Shown here: positions 8,355 through 16,725 of the stretch, one piece after another | How positions within the stretch are numbered: position 1 is the stretch's first letter | Layout: the number at the start of each line of letters is the position of its first letter | Assembly (NCBI RefSeq): GCF_026008495.1 | Contig: NZ_BQUN01000068.1 | Coordinates: 66,703 to 130,702 of the forward strand | DNA: 64,000 bases | Direction of reading: 5' to 3' | DNA from: Streptomyces sp. A012304 | Lineage (GTDB): Bacteria > Actinomycetota > Actinomycetes > Streptomycetales > Streptomycetaceae | Program-made: the position numbers and the translations under genes | The notes under the pieces: model-generated | Told to the model about the DNA's origin: nothing | What the model saw: the letters and a program-made list of their open reading frames with translations, nothing else | Database searches by the model: none

Positions 8355-8370
8355 ATTGGACTAGACCTGT
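8355..8370. promoter_or_regulatory. Candidate DasR-responsive element (dre) upstream of cutC
   Basis: ATTGGACTAGACCTGT matches the known dre consensus ACTGGTCTAGACCACT at 12 of 16 positions, including the GG-N-CTAG-N-CC core. It lies 34 bases before the cutC start, inside the promoter region. DasR is the GlcNAc-responsive GntR regulator of Streptomyces. Identification is by consensus matching from memory, so it is a candidate only. Confidence 0.45.
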
Positions 8371-8403
8371 AGAGCTGTAGTCGGCCGAGACGAATGGGGT
8401 CCC

Positions 8404-9150
8404 ATGAGCAAGCACGCGGTCCTGGAGGTGATCGCCCTCGACGCCGAGGACGCGGTCGCCGCCCAGGCGGGAGGCGCGGACCGCCTCGAAGTGGTCACCG
8501 ACATGGCGGCCGACGGGCTCACCCCGTCCCCCCGGACGGTGGCCCGGATCCGCGCCGCCGTCGACATCGCGCCCCGCGTGATGCTGCGGCTCGCGGACGG
8601 GTTCGCCGCGGGCGACGTCGACCGGCTGGCCGGGGCCGCCGCGGAGCTGCGCGGCGCGGGGGCCGAGGAGTTCGTGCTCGGGTTCCTCGACGCCGACGGC
8701 CGCGTGGACCTGGACGCGGTGGAGCGGATCGTCGGCGTGCTGGACGGATGCCCCTGGACCTTCCACCGGGCGATCGACCGGGCCGCCGACCGCGCCGCCC
8801 TGCGCAAGCAGCTGGACGGACTGCCCGGCCTGGACGCCTACCTGACGGCGGGCTCCGCGACCGGCGTCGACGCGGGCCTGCCCACGCTGCTCGCGGAGGC
8901 GGCGCGGCGCGGGGAGCCCGGCTACCGGCAGCGGATCCTCGTGGGCGGAGGCCTGCGCCTCGACCACGTCCCGGCGCTCACCGCCGCCGGCATCGACGCG
9001 TTCCACATCGGCGGCGCCGCCCGCCCCGACGGCTGGACGGGACCGGTCTGCGCAAACGCCGTGCGCGAGTGGCGCCGACTCCTCGACGGCGACGACGGCG
9101 ACAGCGGCGGCGCAGGCGACAGCGGCGGCGGCGAAGGCGACGGCGTCTAG
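8404..9150 (+). CDS. cutC: Copper homeostasis protein CutC
   Basis: TIM-barrel protein of 248 residues, usual family length. The N-terminus LEVIALDAEDAVAAQAGGADRLEVV, the strand-loop PRTVARIRAAVDIAPRVMLR, CPWTFHRAIDRAADR and RILVGGGLRLDHVPAL, and GIDAFHIGGAAR are the successive conserved CutC blocks. The historical link to copper tolerance is not firmly established biochemically. The last 25 residues are a low-complexity DGDDGDSGGAGDSGGGEGDGV tail. Its stop codon shares the four bases CTAG with the stop of the convergent helicase gene. A DasR-like box upstream suggests control by amino-sugar status, which would be unexpected for a copper gene. Confidence 0.92.
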   Translation: MSKHAVLEVIALDAEDAVAAQAGGADRLEVVTDMAADGLTPSPRTVARIRAAVDIAPRVMLRLADGFAAGDVDRLAGAAAELRGAGAEEFVLGFLDADGRVDLDAVERIVGVLDGCPWTFHRAIDRAADRAALRKQLDGLPGLDAYLTAGSATGVDAGLPTLLAEAARRGEPGYRQRILVGGGLRLDHVPALTAAGIDAFHIGGAARPDGWTGPVCANAVREWRRLLDGDDGDSGGAGDSGGGEGDGV

Positions 9151-11204
9151 GCGACGAGCTGGGGCCGGGCGAGTTGCGGCGGCAGCGGGGCCGTGTGGGT
9201 GACGATCAGGCCCGAGACGGCTCGGGTCAGGGTCACGTACAGGCGGCGCAGGCCGGTGCGTTCGTCCGGTTCGCCGTCCACCACCGCCTGCGGCTCGTCC
9301 AGGACGACGTAGTCGTACTCCAGACCCTTCGCCAGCGACGCCGGGACCAGTGTCAGACGGGTGTCGCGGGTCGTCTCCTCGCCCGGCGCGAGATACGGCA
9401 GGCCCGCCGCCGTGAGGGCCCGCGCGAGCGCCGGGACCCGGGCGTCGGCCGCGATCAGGCCCGTCGAGCCCTCGTTGCGCAGCAGCTCCTCGCAGGCGGC
9501 GACGGTCTCGGCGTCCCCCGTGACCGCGCGCAGCGCGAAGAAACCCGGGTTCTCCCGGACCGACGCGACCGGGGTCAGGCCCGGGGCGATGTGGGGGAGC
9601 AGCCGGGAGGCGTAGCCGATGACGTCCGTCGGGACGCGGAAACCGGCCGTCAGCTCCTCGATCACCGCGTCCGGTTTGCCGAGGTGGGTCAGGGCCTCCT
9701 GCCAACTGCGCGTCGCCCACGGCGTGGTGCCCTGCGCCAGGTCGCCCAGCACGGTCGCGGAGCCGGTCGAGCAGCGGCGCCCGACGGCCCGGTACTGCAT
9801 CGGGGACAGGTCCTGCGCCTCGTCGAGGACGACATGGCCGAGCGAGTGCGTGCGCTCGACCAGGTCCGTCGCCTCGTCGATCAGCACCGCGTCCGCCGCC
9901 GACCACTTGGCGGACTTCACGCTCCGCACGGGCTTCGCCCAGAGGATCGCCTTGCGCTCGTCCTCGTCGAGGATCCCCTCGGCGTGCACGGCGAGGAAGT
10001 CCGCGTCCGTGAGGAGCCGCAGCACCAGCTTCGCCGGGTCGACGGGCGGCCAGATCGCCTTCACGGCCGCCTTTACCGCGCTGTTGCGGGCGACGGCGTC
10101 CTGCACCCGGTCGTCCGGGGCCTCCCCGGAGCGCTCCATCTGCACCAGCACGGCGTGCGCGATCCGCTGCGGCAGGGCCTCGCGGGCGGCGCCGTACCGG
10201 ATGTCGCGGTCCAGCAACTCCCGGACCATGTCCTCGAGTTCGTACGCCGGCACCCGCCACCGCCGTGAGCCGCGCACCACGACGACCGGTTCGGTGGGCG
10301 GGGTGACATGGGAGTAGACGGCCCGGCGCAGGACCTCCGCCATCCGTGCGTCGCCCTTGACGATCGCGGCCGCCGCGTCGTCCGTGCCGCGCACCTCCAC
10401 ATGGGCGACGAGGTCGTCCACCGTCGCCTGACGGACCGCCAGCTCACCGAGGGCGGGCAGCACTTGCTCGATGTAGTGCAGGAAGGAACGGTTCGGGCCG
10501 ATGACGAGGGTCCCGGTGCGGGCCAGCCGCTCGCGGTGGGCGTAGAGGAGGTACGCGACGCGGTGCAGGCCCACGGCCGTCTTCCCGGTCCCCGGGCCTC
10601 CCTGCACGCACACGCTGCCGCCCAGGCCGCTGCGCACGATCTCGTCCTGCTCGGGCTGGATCGTGGCCACGATGTCGCGCATCGGGCCGACACGCGGCCG
10701 TTCGATCTCCTGCTGGAGCAGCTTGCTGGTGGTGGCCGCCTCCGCCGGGTCCGAGAGGTGCTCGTCCTCGTACGCGGTCAGGTCACCGCCGGTGTAGCCG
10801 AAGCGGCGGCGCAGCGCGATGTCCATCGGGTCCTTCTTGGAGGCCCGGTAGAACGGCTGTGAGACCGGCGCGCGCCAGTCGATGACCATCGGGTCGCCGT
10901 CGTGGTCGTGCACATGCCTGCGCCCGATGTAGAAGCGCTCCCCGTCCGCGCCCTCGGCCCGCTCGGCGCCGGGGGAGTGCAGATAGTCGAGCCGGCCGAA
11001 GAACAGCGGGGTGTCACTGAGGTCGGCGAGCGCCTTGATGCGCTCCGCCATCTGCCGGGCCAGCACCTCGGCGTTGACCCAGTTCGCGGTGACGTCGCTG
11101 ATGTCGAGGGACTCGACGTCCTGCCGCATGGCGCGCAGCGCCGCCCGGGACGCGGCGAGGTGGGTGCGTTCACGGGTGAGGGGGTCGTTGACGGACGTGG
11201 CCAA
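9147..11204 (-). CDS. HelD-family helicase-like ATPase (RNA polymerase-associated)
   Basis: UvrD/Rep-like superfamily 1 protein of about 685 residues. An N-terminal coiled coil (about 10-65) precedes the first ATPase half with Walker A QGGPGTGKTAVGLH (Lys about 208); later come VVLDEAQDLSPMQYRAVG (Walker B), LAQGTTPW, ELTAGFRVP and a C-terminal RRLYVTLTRAV. This layout is HelD, which binds and recycles RNA polymerase; actinobacterial relatives (HelR) can protect it from rifamycins. I prefer the TTG at 11204, seven bases after GGAGG, over the ATG at 11222, which lacks a clear ribosome site. I did not find a rifamycin-associated element upstream. It ends on CTAG shared with cutC. Confidence 0.87.
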   Translation of the reverse strand: MATSVNDPLTRERTHLAASRAALRAMRQDVESLDISDVTANWVNAEVLARQMAERIKALADLSDTPLFFGRLDYLHSPGAERAEGADGERFYIGRRHVHDHDGDPMVIDWRAPVSQPFYRASKKDPMDIALRRRFGYTGGDLTAYEDEHLSDPAEAATTSKLLQQEIERPRVGPMRDIVATIQPEQDEIVRSGLGGSVCVQGGPGTGKTAVGLHRVAYLLYAHRERLARTGTLVIGPNRSFLHYIEQVLPALGELAVRQATVDDLVAHVEVRGTDDAAAAIVKGDARMAEVLRRAVYSHVTPPTEPVVVVRGSRRWRVPAYELEDMVRELLDRDIRYGAAREALPQRIAHAVLVQMERSGEAPDDRVQDAVARNSAVKAAVKAIWPPVDPAKLVLRLLTDADFLAVHAEGILDEDERKAILWAKPVRSVKSAKWSAADAVLIDEATDLVERTHSLGHVVLDEAQDLSPMQYRAVGRRCSTGSATVLGDLAQGTTPWATRSWQEALTHLGKPDAVIEELTAGFRVPTDVIGYASRLLPHIAPGLTPVASVRENPGFFALRAVTGDAETVAACEELLRNEGSTGLIAADARVPALARALTAAGLPYLAPGEETTRDTRLTLVPASLAKGLEYDYVVLDEPQAVVDGEPDERTGLRRLYVTLTRAVSGLIVTHTAPLPPQLARPQLVA

Positions 11205-11580
11205 GGGGGTGCCTCCGGGCATGCGGAACCTGCGGAATGGGGGGTTGCGGGATGCCGTCCGGTTGCCGTCCGGACGGCGGCACTCCCTGAGGGAGGCGGG
11301 CAAGAGCGGAGATTGTAGGGGAGAGGGAGAAGCGGGGGCGAACGATTTTCCCCGGGCCGTCCCCGCCCGGATGCGGGTCCCGTCCGCCCGGAGACGAGTC
11401 CCGTCCGCCCGGATGCGGGTCCCACCACCGTCCAACCCGCCCCCGCCCAGATACGACCCCTAGGGGACGGGGGCCTCATCCCCGGGGGGAGGCCGTCACC
11501 CCGGAGGTGTACGAAGGCAGTACCCGGCCTGGGACCCCAGGCCGATGCCGCGACGGGGTCCGGGGTCGCACCATGGAGAC
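11205..11580. other. Intergenic stretch upstream of the HelD-family gene
   Basis: About 375 bases between the divergent helicase gene and the 59-residue gene at 11581. It contains the likely helicase promoter region, a 21-base tandem repeat (11358-11422), and otherwise GC-rich sequence. The frame of the helicase stays open far upstream, but the predicted residues are repeat-derived (RADGTR units) and do not look like protein. Confidence 0.5.
11358..11422. repeat. Three tandem copies of a 21-base unit
   Basis: Copies begin at 11358 (23 bases, with a CC insertion), 11381 and 11402. The shared core is CGTCCGCCCGGATGCGGGTC, with the second copy diverged to GAGACGAGTC. The array sits about 155 bases upstream of the HelD-family start. 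Each unit contains a CCCG...CGGG dyad. Confidence 0.7.
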
Positions 11581-11760
11581 ATGAGTGCAGCGACCATCAC
11601 CCCAGCCCCCGGTCGCCCGTCCGGAGCGACCCCCCTCACCGGAACCCACCGCCACCGCCTCGGCGACGCCCTGCGCGCCGTCCGCGTCTTCGCCGGCGCC
11701 GCCTTCGACGTGATCATCCTCGGCGAGTACGGGGAGGAGGCGGGCGTCCGCCGCAGGTGA
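11581..11760 (+). CDS. Small hypothetical protein, 59 aa
   Basis: Begins MSAATITPAPGRPSGATPLTG and continues with a helix HRHRLGDALRAVRVFAGAAFDVIILGEY before EEAGVRRR. GGAGAC directly precedes the ATG at 11581. The second half is amphipathic and could lie against the membrane. Proteins of this size and composition are common next to DNA-repair genes in Streptomyces but I do not recognise a named family. It converges with the XPB gene across 34 bases holding a GGCCCG/CGGGCC dyad (11767-11788) that may terminate both. Confidence 0.6.
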   Translation: MSAATITPAPGRPSGATPLTGTHRHRLGDALRAVRVFAGAAFDVIILGEYGEEAGVRRR

Positions 11761-11766
11761 CACCGC

Positions 11767-11788
11767 GGCCCGCGCCCGCTCCCGGGCC
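11767..11788. terminator. Candidate bidirectional terminator
   Basis: GGCCCG and CGGGCC flank a 10-base loop between the converging genes ending at 11760 and 11795. The stem is six G/C pairs, with no U-tract, as is usual for Streptomyces terminators. Confidence 0.35.
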
Positions 11789-11794
11789 GGACCG

Positions 11795-13441
11795 TCAGGC
11801 GCCCTCTGCCAGGAGCTCGTCCGCGTCCATGATCCGGTAGGCATAGCCCTGTTCCGCCAGGAACCGCTGCCGGTGGGCGGCGAAGTCCTGGTCGATGGTG
11901 TCGCGGGCGACCACCGAGTAGAAATGCGCCTGGTGGCCGTCGGCCTTGGGCCGCAGGACCCGCCCCAGCCGCTGCGCCTCCTCCTGCCGCGACCCGAAGG
12001 TCCCGGACACCTGGATGGCGACCGTCGCCTCCGGCAGGTCGATCGAGAAGTTCGCGACCTTCGACACCACCAGCACGCTGATCTCACCCTCCCGGAAGGC
12101 GTCGAACAGCTTCTCCCGCTGGGCGTTGGACGTCTCGCCCTTGATGACCGGCGCGTCCAAGTGCTCGCCCAGCTCGTCGAGTTGGTCGATGTACTGGCCG
12201 ATGACGAGGATCTGCTGCCCCGCGAAGCGGCGCACGATCGCCTCCGTCACCTTCCGCTTCGTCGCCGTCGTCGCGCAGAAGCGGTACTTCTCCTCCGCCT
12301 CGGCCGTCGCGTACGCCAGCCGCTCGGAGTCCGTCAGGTTCACCCGGACCTCGACGCAGTCCGCCGGCGCGATGTACCCCTGCGCCTCGATCTCCTTCCA
12401 CGGCGCGTCGAACCGCTTGGGCCCGATCAGCGAGAACACGTCCGACTCACGGCCGTCCTCGCGCACCAGCGTCGCCGTCAGCCCCAGCCGCCGCCGCGCC
12501 TGGAGATCGGCGGTGAACTTGAACACCGGCGCCGGCAGCAGATGCACCTCGTCGTAGACGATCAGCCCCCAGTCCCGGGAGTCGAACAGCTCCAGGTGCG
12601 GGTAGACGCCCTTCCGCTTGGTCGTCAGCACCTGGTAGGTGGCGATGGTGACGGGCCGGATCTCCTTCTTCGTCCCGCTGTACTCGCCGATCTCGTCCTC
12701 GGTCAGCGAGGTCCGCTTCACCAGCTCGTGCTTCCACTGCCGGGCGGAGACGGTGTTCGTGACGAGGATCAGCGTCGTGGACTTCGCCTGCGCCATCGAC
12801 CCGGCGCCGACCAGCGTCTTCCCCGCGCCGCACGGCAGCACCACGACCCCGCTGCCGCCGTGCCAGAAGTTCTCCACCGCCTGCTTCTGGTACGGCCGCA
12901 GCGCCCAGCCGTCCTCGGCCAGCTCGATCGGATGCGCCTCACCGTCGACGTACCCCGCGAGGTCCTCGGCCGGCCAGCCCAGCTTCAGCAGCACCTGCTT
13001 GATCTGCCCGCGCTCGGAGGGGTGCACGACCACCGTGTCCGGGTCGATCCGGGCGCCGACCAGCGGTGTGATCCGCTTGGAGCGCAGTATCTCCTCCAGT
13101 ACCGGCCGGTCGGTGCTGGTGAGGACGAGTCCGTGCGCGGGGTGCTTGCTGAGCGTCAGCCTGCCGTACCGGTCCATCGTCTCGGCGACGTCGACGAGCA
13201 GCGCGTGCGGCACCGGGTACCGGCTGTACTCCACGAGCGCGTCCACGACCTGCTCGGCGTCATGGCCGGCCGCCCGCGCGTTCCACAGCCCGAGCGGCGT
13301 CACCCGGTAGGTGTGGATGTGCTCCGGCGCCCGCTCCAGCTCGGCGAACGGCGCGATGGCCCGACGGCAGTCGTCGGCCCGCTCGTGGTCGACCTCCAGG
13401 AGCAGGGTCTTGTCGGACTGGACGATGAGAGGACCGTTCAC
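11795..13441 (-). CDS. DNA repair helicase XPB
   Basis: Superfamily 2 DNA-dependent ATPase/3'-5' helicase, 548 residues, typical for the bacterial XPB family. An N-terminal damage-recognition-like domain (1-180) is followed by RPYQKQAVENFW (Q-like motif), Walker A VLPCGAGKTLV (Lys208), YDEVHLL (DEVH at 297-300), LGLTATLVREDG (motif III with the RED motif), VIGQYIDQLDELG and GTFGSRQEEAQRLGRVLRPK (motif VI). Likely roles are in repair or transcription-coupled processes; bacterial function is incompletely defined. The GTG at 13441 follows GGAAGGGA by nine bases and gives the usual N-terminus; the longer frame upstream is Arg-rich and overlaps the divergent gene. Confidence 0.94.
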   Translation of the reverse strand: MNGPLIVQSDKTLLLEVDHERADDCRRAIAPFAELERAPEHIHTYRVTPLGLWNARAAGHDAEQVVDALVEYSRYPVPHALLVDVAETMDRYGRLTLSKHPAHGLVLTSTDRPVLEEILRSKRITPLVGARIDPDTVVVHPSERGQIKQVLLKLGWPAEDLAGYVDGEAHPIELAEDGWALRPYQKQAVENFWHGGSGVVVLPCGAGKTLVGAGSMAQAKSTTLILVTNTVSARQWKHELVKRTSLTEDEIGEYSGTKKEIRPVTIATYQVLTTKRKGVYPHLELFDSRDWGLIVYDEVHLLPAPVFKFTADLQARRRLGLTATLVREDGRESDVFSLIGPKRFDAPWKEIEAQGYIAPADCVEVRVNLTDSERLAYATAEAEEKYRFCATTATKRKVTEAIVRRFAGQQILVIGQYIDQLDELGEHLDAPVIKGETSNAQREKLFDAFREGEISVLVVSKVANFSIDLPEATVAIQVSGTFGSRQEEAQRLGRVLRPKADGHQAHFYSVVARDTIDQDFAAHRQRFLAEQGYAYRIMDADELLAEGA

Positions 13442-13616
13442 GTACGCGCATCCCTTCCGCACGGGCCAAACGTCCAGTGTGCCGTACCGGCCGCCGAACA
13501 GGTCGCGGCGTAGCTCACATCCGGCGGCGCGCGGGCGCCGTGCAACCCCGGCACCCGGCCGTGTGTCTTGACCGGCGGGAGCGGCGCGGTGCGCGCGGCG
13601 CGGGGAGGAGCTCGCG

Positions 13617-14159
13617 GTGACGTCGGCAGGCAGATGGGCGATCGGTTCGGGAGCGGTGGCGGTGCTGGTGGCGACGGGCGCGTGGGCGCGGGGCCCGGCC
13701 GGCGTCGACGCCCGCCTGTGGGCCGAGGTGCGGCCGGTGATCGAGGCCCGGCTGGTGATGGAGTCCCGGGGCAGCGGCCTCGGCGAGAGCATGCCCGCGC
13801 TCGACGCGCGCTGGTTCTGCCGCGCGGAGGCACTGGACCTCCAGGAGCGCGCCGGCCGGGTCCGGGCGGGCGTCGACACCCTCTGCATGGAGTACGGCGT
13901 GCGCGACGGCGCCCTGGTGGAGTGCGGCGGCGCACAGGTCCCGCAGGTGGTGCGGCTGGAGCGGGCGGCCGACGGCGACTACCGCGTCGTCTCCCGCGAG
14001 GAGCCGCCGGACGGCGCCGGCTACGCGGAGTGGGAGGAGACCCACTTCAGCTACGACGCCGAGTCCCGCCTCGGCGGCCCGGTCCCCTCCGACGCCCTGG
14101 AGACGGCGGCCCGCACCCACTTCGGCCTCCCGGCGGGGGCACCGGTCGAGGCCTGCTAG
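13617..14159 (+). CDS. Hypothetical exported protein, 180 aa
   Basis: The N-terminus MTSAGRWAIGSGAVAVLVATGAWARG is a signal peptide or membrane anchor. The mature part has four Cys (WFCRAEAL, DTLCMEYG, LVECGGAQ and the C-terminal EAC), suggesting disulfides outside the cell. The segment VPQVVRLERAADGDYRVVSREEPPDG resembles the repeat-like strand of small secreted Streptomyces proteins. The GTG start at 13617 follows GGGGAGGAG, a strong ribosome site. It is divergent from XPB and converges with the helicase-associated gene at 14266. No named family recognised. Confidence 0.72.
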   Translation: MTSAGRWAIGSGAVAVLVATGAWARGPAGVDARLWAEVRPVIEARLVMESRGSGLGESMPALDARWFCRAEALDLQERAGRVRAGVDTLCMEYGVRDGALVECGGAQVPQVVRLERAADGDYRVVSREEPPDGAGYAEWEETHFSYDAESRLGGPVPSDALETAARTHFGLPAGAPVEAC

Positions 14160-14222
14160 CCGGTCGAGGACGGACGGCGGTCGAGGGCTGCCGACGGTCG
14201 AGGACGACGCGGTCGTTGAGGG
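14142..14222. repeat. Degenerate CGGTCGAGG repeats between converging genes
   Basis: CCGGTCGAGG recurs at about 14142 (inside the end of the upstream gene), 14160, 14181 and 14198, with a weaker copy at 14211, at 15-20 base spacing. The repeats extend past the stop at 14159. They may result from slippage and could fold as part of a terminator region. Confidence 0.4.
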
Positions 14223-14265
14223 CGTCCGCGGTGTCCGTCGTCCACGGTGTCCGTCGTGCGCGGTC

Positions 14266-16725
14266 TCAGCCGTCCGCGAGTTCCGCGACGCCCGTGATCC
14301 GGTGCAGTGGGAAGGTGCGGACCTCGTCCGCCGTGTGGTCGTACGCCGTCACGAAGCCGCCCTCGACGCGGACCGGGGCGATGACGCGCTGGCTGGCGGC
14401 GCCCTCGGCGTTGACGTAGCCGATCCACAGGGACTCGCCTGTGAGGACGGCGGCCTGCATGGTGGCGAGGGTGTCGGCGGAGCTGGTCCGGGGGAGTTCG
14501 CCAGGGGCCAGAGTGGTGGAGTCGGTGGACTTGCGGGGCGTTGTGGACGCGAGGTCGCCGGCGCGGATCGCGCGGATCGCGGCCGTCAGGAGGGTGGTGT
14601 CGGGGACGGGCGGGCCCTCCGGGACCGGTGCGGGCGCCGTGCGGGGCGGGGTGCGGTGGGCGAGGGCGCGGGTGATCAGGACGTCGCCCTCGGCGGACTC
14701 GGCGGCCGGCGCGTAGCCCATCGCGCGCAGGCCCTCCAGAAGCGTCGCCGGGTCGGCCTCGGCCGCCAGCACGGTCGGCGCGAGACGCCGCAGGCGCAGG
14801 GTGGCGGCGCGCCGGTCGGCGAGGATCTCGCCCAGCACGGTGTCGTCGTCGCAGCGGACGTAAGCGGACGCCGCGCCCACCCGCAGATGGCCGTGCCTGC
14901 GGGCCACGTCGTCGATCAGGTACGCGAGCGGCTGCGGCACCGGGGTGCGGGAGTGCTCGGCGAGGAAGGCGTGCAGGTCGGAGGCGGTCCGGCCGGCGTC
15001 CAGCGCGCGGCGCACGGAGGCGGGCGTGAAGCGGTAGACGGTCGCGCCGCCCTTCGACTCCACGTCCGCGAGGACACCCAGCGTCTCGGCGAGCGGGCGG
15101 TGCAGCGGCCCGGGCGCCACCGCCGTCAGGTCCGCCTGGAGCAGGACGTGGTCCAGCGGCTCGGGCAGGAGCGGGGCGAGGAGCCGGGCGGCGGCCGCGG
15201 CGGCGACGGCGTGTTCGCCGGGGCCGGCTTCGTCAGGGGTGGTGAGCAGCGCCCGGCCGTGGGCCGACAGGGCACCGCGGCCCGTCACCCCCAGCAGCTC
15301 GGCCTCCGACAGCGTCCAGCGGGCGAGCCGGGTGCGCAGGTCGTCGTCCTGCTGGGGGGTCTGCGCTCCCCGCAGGGGACGCTCCCAGCGCAGTCGGGCC
15401 AGCACCGTCTCACCGTCCGGCGCGGCGCCCTCGGGCAGTTCGGCCAGCAGGGTGAGCACCCGGTGGCGCACCTCGGGCGCGGCGGAGCGGTCCAGCCCCG
15501 GCCCCAGCGCCGACAGCGTCCGCTCCTTCGCGTCCCGCCCGCCGACCACCCCCGAGGTGCGGGTCGCGGCCAGCCACGCCTGAGCGAGCGTCGCCCACCG
15601 CTCGGCGGCCGGACGCTCCCGCCACTCGTCGTACGCCGGGGTCGCCGCGTACCGCTCGTCGGCCTCGCCGTCGGAGGCGATCAGCCCGGTCGCATACGCC
15701 AGCTCGACCCAGAACGCGGCCACCGGCTCCGACACGTCGAGCGCGACGGCCGTCCGCTTGAGGTCACGGACGCTCAGCCCGCCGGCCCGCAGCACCGCGG
15801 GCCCGCCCTCGTCCCACTCCTTCAGCAGCTCCTCGACGGTCGCCAGCGCCGTGTACGCCTGGCCAGCCGCCGTCGCGTCCACAACCTGTGGACGGTGGGT
15901 GACGGCCGGCTCGACGGCGGGCGGCACGGGCTCCGGGTCGCGGTGCGCGCGGCCGGCCCGCAGATGCAGGGCGACCTCGCGGGGCAGCACGACCGTGCCC
16001 GGCGCGGTCGGCAGCAGCAGGCCCCGGTCCAGCAGCCAGCGCAGCCGCGCCGCCGGGGCCGCGGTGACCTGCCCGTACGGCGGGCCCCACACCAAGCGTT
16101 CCAGTACGTCGAGGGAGTCGGCCGGGGCCTGCGCGAGCAGCGCCGTCATCCGGGCGCGGTCACGGAAGAGGCCGGTGAGCGCGGTGACCGCGGAGACGGA
16201 GTCATGGGTGGACGGCAGCCCGGCCGCCGCCACGATCTCCTGGATCCGGCCCGGCGACATGCCGGCGGTGGCCTCCCGCACGGACGGGCCGAGCCCGGTC
16301 GGGGACGGATGCTGCGGGGACGGCGCGAGCAGCTCCCGCGCGGTGCGCACCAGCCGCAGCCGGTCGTCGGCGCCCCAGACGAGGGCCTGCTCACGCAGTG
16401 CCGCCACGGCGTCCGGCAGCGCGGCGACGACGGCCTCGTCGGGGGTGTCACCCGCCATCAGCCCCAGCAGCTCCTCGTACGACGCCGGGTCGCCGGCGAC
16501 GGCCAGCGCCTCCGCCGTCTGGAGGGTGAACCGGTCCAGCCGCTCCAGTGCCCGTACGACGGAGGCGCGGGTGCCGGCGCGGGTGGCGAGCTGGGTGAGG
16601 TCGGTGGGGACCGGGGTGATGAGATCGGGGCGACGGCGCAGCAGAGCGGCCAGGGAGGCGTCGTCCCGCGCGCGGAGCGATTCCGCGAGGGACCGGGGGG
16701 CGGCCGGGAGGTCCTGGGTGCTCAT
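14266..16725 (-). CDS. Helicase-associated (XPB/Ssl2-like) domain protein with WYL-like C-terminus
   Basis: 819 residues. The long N-terminal and central part is built of winged-helix-like helical units and contains the Helicase_C_3/XPB-Ssl2-like domain (about 490-640, including LDHVLLQADLTAVAPGPLH, YRFTPASVRRALDAG and YLIDDVARRHGHLRVG). There is no Walker motif, so it is not itself a helicase. The last 70 residues (LWIGYVNAEGAASQRVIAP...FPLHRITGV) look like a WYL domain, a ligand- or nucleic-acid-sensing fold. Its closeness to XPB suggests a partnership in DNA repair, which is inference. ATG at 16725 chosen; a GTG at 16734 would add three residues. Confidence 0.85.
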   Translation of the reverse strand: MSTQDLPAAPRSLAESLRARDDASLAALLRRRPDLITPVPTDLTQLATRAGTRASVVRALERLDRFTLQTAEALAVAGDPASYEELLGLMAGDTPDEAVVAALPDAVAALREQALVWGADDRLRLVRTARELLAPSPQHPSPTGLGPSVREATAGMSPGRIQEIVAAAGLPSTHDSVSAVTALTGLFRDRARMTALLAQAPADSLDVLERLVWGPPYGQVTAAPAARLRWLLDRGLLLPTAPGTVVLPREVALHLRAGRAHRDPEPVPPAVEPAVTHRPQVVDATAAGQAYTALATVEELLKEWDEGGPAVLRAGGLSVRDLKRTAVALDVSEPVAAFWVELAYATGLIASDGEADERYAATPAYDEWRERPAAERWATLAQAWLAATRTSGVVGGRDAKERTLSALGPGLDRSAAPEVRHRVLTLLAELPEGAAPDGETVLARLRWERPLRGAQTPQQDDDLRTRLARWTLSEAELLGVTGRGALSAHGRALLTTPDEAGPGEHAVAAAAAARLLAPLLPEPLDHVLLQADLTAVAPGPLHRPLAETLGVLADVESKGGATVYRFTPASVRRALDAGRTASDLHAFLAEHSRTPVPQPLAYLIDDVARRHGHLRVGAASAYVRCDDDTVLGEILADRRAATLRLRRLAPTVLAAEADPATLLEGLRAMGYAPAAESAEGDVLITRALAHRTPPRTAPAPVPEGPPVPDTTLLTAAIRAIRAGDLASTTPRKSTDSTTLAPGELPRTSSADTLATMQAAVLTGESLWIGYVNAEGAASQRVIAPVRVEGGFVTAYDHTADEVRTFPLHRITGVAELADG

